Assembly (NCBI GenBank): GCA_028015205.1
Contig: JAPWFG010000021.1
Location: forward strand, 1,736,001-1,800,000
Direction of reading: 5' to 3'
Origin: Mytilisepta virgata
Lineage: Eukaryota; Mollusca; Bivalvia; Mytilida; Mytilidae
Length of the DNA stretch: 64,000 nucleotides
The position numbers were made by a program, and so were the translations under genes. Position 1 is the first letter of the stretch; each line of letters opens with the position of its first letter. The notes below the pieces were generated by a model. It was given only the letters and a program-made list of their open reading frames with translations, searched no databases and was not told the origin of the DNA. This document shows, in pieces, positions 57,871 through 64,000 of the stretch.

Positions 57871-58034
57871 ATACAGCCAAACCTGTCTATAAAGGGCACT
57901 CAAGGGACGAAGAAAATATGCCCTTTATATATAGGTTAATTCTATACTTTTTTCCTGACTGGAACACTTTCACAGTGCCCTTTGTAGACAGTGGTTTCCT
58001 GTATAGGTGCCCTTTAATGCAGGTTTGACTGTAT
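57871..58034. mobile_element. MITE with TACAGCCAAACCTG ends
   Basis: TACAGCCAAACCTGTC...AAAGGGCAC and GTGCCCTTT...CAGGTTTGACTGTA are inverted over most of their length; the TA at both ends fits a Tc1/mariner-type target. Confidence 0.75.
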
Positions 58035-58618
58035 TTTAAGTTTGTAAAAGAAAGGAAAAGAAGCATGTGCACCAATGTTTTCAGCTGCAAGTATTTCATT
58101 ATACATGTTATTTTTGAAACAAACAAAAAAAGAATTTGCTTTAAGGTGTAAATAGCACATTGATCATGTAGATTTTAAGAGCACAGATGAATTAATGATT
58201 AAAATACTGAAACTTGTGACAATTCCATGAAGGAAGGTGATAGAACTTTTCCTATCTTGTTAGGTCCATATACTTTTGATTTGAATTTCACAGTTTCAAA
58301 GTATTTATATCAGACCATCTGTTTATATTCTTAATACAAGGAACACAACTGTAAATTTGATCAAATAACTACTTAACAATCCCCTCTCATTAAGTCCAAG
58401 AATCAATGACAGCTTTCTTTCACCATAGTAAGTCAGTAAATGTTCTTATCAGACAAACATAATCAAATACTTCAATCAGAAGAAAATTAATTTGGATTTT
58501 GAGACGGAACTTGCTTCCCTAAACAGATTTTTCAATTAAGTCACAAAATCCTGAACTGGTTGATTTACCTTTAAATTTCTAATAGATCCCACTAATAAGT
58601 ATACAAACATGGCAACAT

Positions 58619-58750
58619 AATATTAGGGTCTTGCGACACTTATATGCGAAATATTTGCCAGGTCTGACATATTAGCCGACATGAAGCGTATGGTATGTCA
58701 CTCAGAACTGGTAAATATTTCGCATATAACTCTCACAAGACCCTAATATT
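58619..58750. mobile_element. Palindromic MITE (AATATTAGGGTCTTG ends)
   Basis: AATATTAGGGTCTTGCGACA and ...CTCACAAGACCCTAATATT; the arms also share TATATGCGAAATATTT.CCAG. It has a hairpin of about 130 bp. Confidence 0.78.
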
Positions 58751-58754
58751 GTGG

Positions 58755-59112
58755 TGATTATACTTCATGCTAAGAATTCATCTAAATTCAAATTAATTCA
58801 CTTTTCTCATGTAAAAAACTCATCGCCGACTGAGGCATTTCTTACTGTAAAAATTCATGAAGAGCGCTCTATTCTTGTAACCTTAAAAGTACAAAAAAAT
58901 GAACATATAAAGCCGAAAGTGGACATATTACTGTAGTTTATATGCCGTATTTGACAGATAAATGTATGCAAAAACTCATGCAACATATAAAGCCGCACGT
59001 GGACATATTACTGTAGTTCATATGCCATATTTGCCAAATAGGTTTGAATTTATATGCGAATTATTAATATGCCAAATATCACAGTAGTTACTGGCATGAA
59101 GTATAATATTAG
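58755..59112. mobile_element. Repeat with ATTATACTTCATGC ends
   Basis: Inverted ends ATTATACTTCATGC (58757) and GCATGAAGTATAAT (to about 59111). Inside is a direct duplication of about 75 bp: 'ACATATAAAGCCG.A.GTGG' + 'ACATATTACTGTAGTT' near 58903 and 58984. Confidence 0.6.
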
Positions 59113-59666
59113 TTTTTATTAAATCATATCAAACAAGCATACATGTATATGTGTCCAATGGACACTGTGCCCCACTTCCAAACGAACACCTAAATTATGA
59201 TCAGCCAACTGTGACACTGGGGTCACACCACCCCTTTGACCTCAATTTTGAATAGATCTCAATCTTGGCTTCATGTTGATATAACATCTACTTCCCATTA
59301 AACTACCTTCAATTTAAGCTTTAACCTAAAGAGGGATGTACACACAGGCGGTCCAAAGACTCTGTAAAAACACTTTAAAGAATTTATAATATAGCTTAGA
59401 TATTTATTTATAAACTGACATTCAATCAAAACATTTCCATATACCTGACAATTGTTCCATAAGAAACTATTTGAAGCTACCAAAGTCATATAAAGCATTA
59501 CTGCAAATAACAATTAAGGCCTTCCCTTCAATTTGTTTCAAATTACCATTTAATAAAGGGCTTCGCTAAGCACAGCATGATATGACTCAACATGTCGGCA
59601 GGTAAACAATTAAAGCAAGTGTGGACACTATTATGCTTGACCCTGTAAAGTGTTGAATATTATAAT

Positions 59667-61028
59667 TTATCATATACTTGTAGAAAATAGGGTAAAATTT
59701 TACCCTATGATAAATTGGAAATTGTACATATTTTTCGCCGAACTTATAAGATTTGGCTTAATGGGCTAATATGACTTTGTTATCAACTGTTTCCGGTTTA
59801 TATCAACTGCTTCCGTTTTATATCACACCCCCTAATCCATAACCGCATTATAAATCAGTCATTTCCGTAATTGACTCTAAACTTACTAGCATATAGAACA
59901 TGACAGACGATAGCGGGACGAAACTGTGGAATGTATTAATTCGCTCAAAAATTTTAATACAAACAGACTAAAAGCTGCGCCACGAGTGCATGATACGCCC
60001 GCTGTCTTGTGAAAAAAACATAATAAATGTTTATGGAATCCACCTTTATTTAGTGGAGCTGCTGGTGGGATGTATATGGAAACCCGGCAAAACATAAGCG
60101 TGTAAAGTTTGAAGCAATAGAGATATGGCGCGAAATGTGACCAAAAAAGACTACCTTTTTTACCAAAAAAGTCAATAAAAATTCAACAACTCAAAAATAA
60201 AATAAAGAATCATCACGAAAAAGTATACAGATCTTCAGATTAATATAACTAACAAGTGTGTGAAGTTTTATGCAATAATCATAAATAGTTTCTGAAATAT
60301 GGCGCGACATGTGAAAACACCCCCCCCCCCCCCTTTTTATTTTACAAAAAACTCAATAACTCTAAAATAAAATTTTGAATTACCACCAAAAAGTATATAG
60401 ATCTTTAGATTAATATAACTAAGAAGTGTGTAAAGCATAAATTGTTTTTTAGATACGGCGTGACATGTGAAACCCCCCCCCCCCTTTTTTTTTTAACAAA
60501 AAAACTCAATAACTCTAAAATAAAATTTTGAATCATCACCAAAAAGTATACACATCTTTAGATTAATATAACTAAGAATTGTGTAAAGTTTTAAGCAATA
60601 ATCATAAATCGTTTTTGAGATACGGCGCGACATGTGAAAAAAAAACACATCCCTGTTTTAGTTACAAAGTCCCATAACTCAAAAAGTTTTAATCTTATTT
60701 TCACCAAAAAGTATACAGATCGTTTGACCATCATAAGAAACAACTATGTTAAGTTTCGTGAAATTTGGATAAGTTGTTCTCAAGTTACAGTGCGACATGT
60801 TTATGACGGACAGACGGACGCCAGACATTTGTAGATCATATTACGTCCCGTCAAAATTTTGACGGGCGTATAAAAATATTAAGTGACAAAACATTTTGAC
60901 TAAATGGATGAGGGACAATGACGATTTGCTGCGCCTTTAGGATATTTGGCAATACGGCAATGAAACTGAAATAACTGAGATAAGAATTTTCTGAAGACCA
61001 TTAGCTATAAAACACCAATGTTGTAGTA
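59667..61028. mobile_element. MITE with TCATATACTT ends, interrupted copy
   Basis: Homologous to 23451-23905: 59667-59967 matches the left two thirds and 60872-61028 the right third. Between them lies an unrelated insert. The right end is eroded and passes into an AGAATA microsatellite. Confidence 0.75.
59968..60871 (+). mobile_element. Tandem-unit element with ATACGCCCG ends, nested insertion
   Basis: 904 bp absent from the sister copy at 23.7 kb. Subterminal ATACGCCCG (59993) is inverted as CGGGCGTAT at the right end, next to a perfect 20-bp palindrome at 60847-60866. Four units of 156-172 bp start near 60123, 60295, 60451 and 60618 (AGATACGGCGCGACATGTG); two carry poly-C tracts of 11-16. 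It ends GACGGACAGACGGACGCCAG before the palindrome. At most one base of target duplication is visible, as for Helitron/Helentron-type insertions. Confidence 0.7.
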
Positions 61029-61890
61029 TAAGAATAAGAATAAGAATAACTTATTAGTATTAAATCCAAACAATAGGATTGTCACTAAATCAAATGTTAA
61101 CAGAAATAAACAGTAAACAATACAAACATGCAAAATTGACCACAAAAAAAATAAAATTGTTGTGTTTATTATCATTTGTGACAACATGCCTCCTCTAGAA
61201 TTAGCATTAACAAAATCATATGTATATCTATATATCCAGAGATACAAGAAGGAAATGCTGCCTACCTCTAATAACACAAAGTATGATTATAGACAAAGAG
61301 GAGTAACTCGAAAAGAACATATCCTGGCAGCTTATTCCTTAAGACATGACTACAATATTGTTTTAAGTATTTAGTTGGTACATTCATTTACTTCAATTTT
61401 CTTTGTTAAAATATTAATGTTAATTTATATACTTCATAGTACAATGTTGTTTTTTCAATACTTTTATTCACTAAACATCCATGGTTTGGACCAAGAGATC
61501 CAGAGGCCTTTTGTGTTTTACATAAAAGTGGTAGCTGAATGAACTACAGTCACAAAAACAATATTCAATTTTTTTTCCACTGATCCACCACTGGCTATTT
61601 CTGTTGAAAGATAATAGTTTTGTAGAATACTCTATATTTTTCAATTTTACTATTGATATTAAACGAAGGTATTAATAGTGAAATAAATGAAATACTTATA
61701 ACAGGTTTCTATATCAAAAGTGTAAACATATCTGATGGGTTTCAGTATCAACTAAATATTACTCTGAACTGTCTTTAAGTTGCATAATTATAACTCTAGT
61801 ATAATTATAAAGCTTTGAATCCAAACATGTGGTAAAATTTGCATATTTTCATATCAACTTTGTTACAGTTGTTTAATAGAATAGATTTAT

Positions 61891-61952
61891 CATGGGTTGG
61901 CCCTTTATGCTAAATATTTAAAGAGCAATGTTGGCATAAAGGGCCAATCCAT
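61891..61952. repeat. Short palindrome
   Basis: GGGTTGGCCCTTTATGCTAA and TTGGCATAAAGGGCCAATCC form a hairpin of about 25 bp; a small MITE. Confidence 0.65.
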
Positions 61953-63164
61953 TGTAAAATCAATGTAAGTTCATGCCATAGATTACTGCTTAAATTGTGG
62001 GTTGTAACCAAAGGTTAACATAATCTTTTAACTGTTCTTGATCCATAATCACAAAACTTTCAGGAGACTTTTCACCTGACTGGGATAATGTTTGTCAGTG
62101 CTCATTTTAAATTTGTATATATAATAGTCAAACAATATATATTAGCTTTAACACAACAATATCTTATTCAGTTTCTGCCTACCTTGCCTACACAGCCAGA
62201 TTCATAAACCCTAATGTGGAAAATACCAAAGTATGATAAGTCTTTATTTATTTAATAATTCATCAAAAAATCTTACATGGCACTTACATTATACATCGCC
62301 ATTCTAAAATCTTGAATTGTCTAGATGTATTTTTTCTACTTCAATCAAATTTATTTAAACTACAACACAATTTTTAAACAAACAGGAACTAAATAATGGC
62401 ACAATTCATATACAAGCTGCAGGTTTTTCATTTTATTAAGTACGATCTACATCTAATAAGAAAAGATATTCTTTATGTTTACCTTGGGTGATTAACAATT
62501 TTGTAAAAGGCCAAAAGCATTTTTGTGCAATTTCAATAACAAATAAATCCTGCAACTATGCCTTTAGTTGACCAATATAGCCTGCCCAATATTGGTCAGT
62601 AGCCTTAGTTTGTATTGCATTCTTGTTCACAGTGTTTATGATGTCATGTTTCCCTGAATTATGCACAAAAAACGCCCCTTCTTAAAATCAGCTGTAAATG
62701 TAAACCTTGAATTTCTACCCATTTCTAAGACTCGTACAAATAAATATTTTCTGACAATGTACATATATTGTATAAAAACTATTGAATGTACAATGTATCT
62801 TGTAACATTCCACTGATTGAAAAAAATCAAAACTTGTCATAATGTTTGGGAAATTCCTATACAAGTGTCAGTTTGGCTTGTGACATTTCACTCATAATTA
62901 GTAAATTGTATGCAATATTTCATGACTTCCCTCATCCACACATATTCAAAATATATCGAAAAACTGTTGTACAATAAAATTTTATGAAAAAATGACTGTG
63001 CATAATAGATACTAGAGTAAAAGTCCTATTTCCAAAATGTCCTCCAAGACAACATTCTTAACATGAAAATTCAGATATTTTTTTTCAAGGCACAGTTTTT
63101 GTTGGAGAAATAGTATGTTTACTAAAGAGAAACAAGAAACAAGCAAAAAACACTGTTACATACC

Positions 63165-63265
63165 TGATATATACTTGATTGTCGAACCAGGGACACTTGT
63201 TCTGGAGAATCTTTATGGGTTGAAGTTCGGCGGAAGAATGCCATACCAGGCTACCATATCTATAA
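63165..63265 (-). pseudogene. Possible LINE reverse-transcriptase remnant
   Basis: The minus strand reads YGSLVWHSSAELQPIKILQN then KCPWFDNQ. It resembles the end of Jockey-type reverse transcriptases (YG..(V/I)W...S.L..(I/L)..LQNKCLR......PWF..N), as if about ten residues were deleted between NKC and PWF. The stretch is also bounded by TATTATAG and CAG|GTATGT, so a cryptic or untranslated exon cannot be ruled out. Confidence 0.3.
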
Positions 63266-64000
63266 TACATGTAATACTAGTATCATCAAATAATAAAGTA
63301 TACATCAAAATGGAGCAAGTTTTAAATTTTTACCTGATTATAGTGTATAACTTACTGTAAAGTTAACTGGCAAACAGTAATGCATGAGAGCATTTATATA
63401 ACAACTACAGCAATAAGTAACATGGTTTGGGATTTTTGTAACACATTTACAAGGTTTGGCAACCATAGTTAGAAATAAGGGGAGGTTATATATCTATTTC
63501 AGAAGTGGTCAGGTATGGAATCTTTATGCATGGAAAATCTAACATTACATCAATTTCAAATCAGATTCCTTTAATTTAAAAATGAAGCAGAATAATGTGA
63601 AATTTAACATTATTAATTGTTATGCATAAGGGAGATAAGCAAGATTACATTATTCAATCTCTTGTAGTATTTGACATACAAGCTTGGATTTAAACTCTTG
63701 TCTACTCCCCAAGATACATCTGTGACTTGCAAGATTGTATTATCCGATTTCTTATAGTACCTGAGATTTTCCTACAGGCTCTTATGATTACAATATAACT
63801 TTAAACAAAGCCAGTGAAGAATGAAGTCTAGCTGACACAAACCTAATTCTTATTGGACATGACTTCTCTATAAAATAAATCTGCATCCAAGATTAGATAA
63901 TTCTATCTCTAAAGTTAAATACAGCTTCTTACATTGTTATGAGTGGATTATCGAATTTGGCGAGTGCTTAAAATTCTGTATTTTGTCTATCTAGATTGGA

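Noticed and set aside
61162..61374. Plus-strand 70-codon frame (MFIIICDNMPPLEL...)
   Set aside because: Length expected by chance; no motif and no context.

Overview
The window looks like nuclear DNA of a bivalve mollusc, most likely a mytilid mussel. It is AT-rich, its coding sequence is split into short exons with GT/AG borders, and it is crowded with repeats. Several repeats carry the tandem-unit element type that opens near 'GAGCCTGTATCGCTCACCTG' and closes near 'CACATGGCC...GGCCAGGTGAGCTAA', which I associate with bivalve genomes. The species call is inference.

Host gene. The minus strand carries the 5' (N-terminal) part of a TRPM-type cation channel gene of the TRPM1/3/6/7 clade. Twelve coding exons can be placed, from a proposed ATG exon at 46095-46202 down to 142-192. 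Their phases join without a break into 1533 nt (511 codons). They cover the cytosolic N-terminal TRPM homology region (SLOG/LSDAT fold and the start of the ankyrin-like part). The transmembrane, pore and C-terminal exons lie beyond position 1. Everything else from 1 to 46 kb is intron; 46-64 kb is upstream flank or 5' untranslated introns.

Main mobile element. The intron between TRPM exons 7 and 8 holds a complete DIRS-type tyrosine-recombinase retrotransposon on the plus strand (7724-13036). It has an ORF1/gag-like protein, reverse transcriptase plus RNase H, a tyrosine recombinase with its catalytic residues, near-identical inverted terminal repeats, and an internal complementary region reproducing both outer ends. 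It sits inside an older tandem-repeat element, whose two parts lie at 6989-7723 and 13037-14598.

Other mobile DNA. There is a hAT-like non-autonomous element with an 8-bp target duplication (4596-5334). Three elements lie between TTAA sites (29112-29851, 37750-39019, 50770-51894); the middle one carries an open exon for the N-terminus of a Mutator-like/Kolobok-like transposase-domain protein. There is a tRNA-headed SINE at 31 kb, a fold-back element inserted into another palindromic element (33.5-34.6 kb), many short hairpin MITEs, several Helentron/Pearl-like tandem-unit elements, and tandem arrays of about 38, 64, 89 and 181 bp plus a composite AT-rich array. Two copies of one MITE, one empty and one filled, date a nested insertion at 60 kb.

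No bacterial-style operons, CRISPR arrays, rRNA genes or stand-alone tRNA genes were seen. All functional calls come from reading the sequence; no database search was possible.
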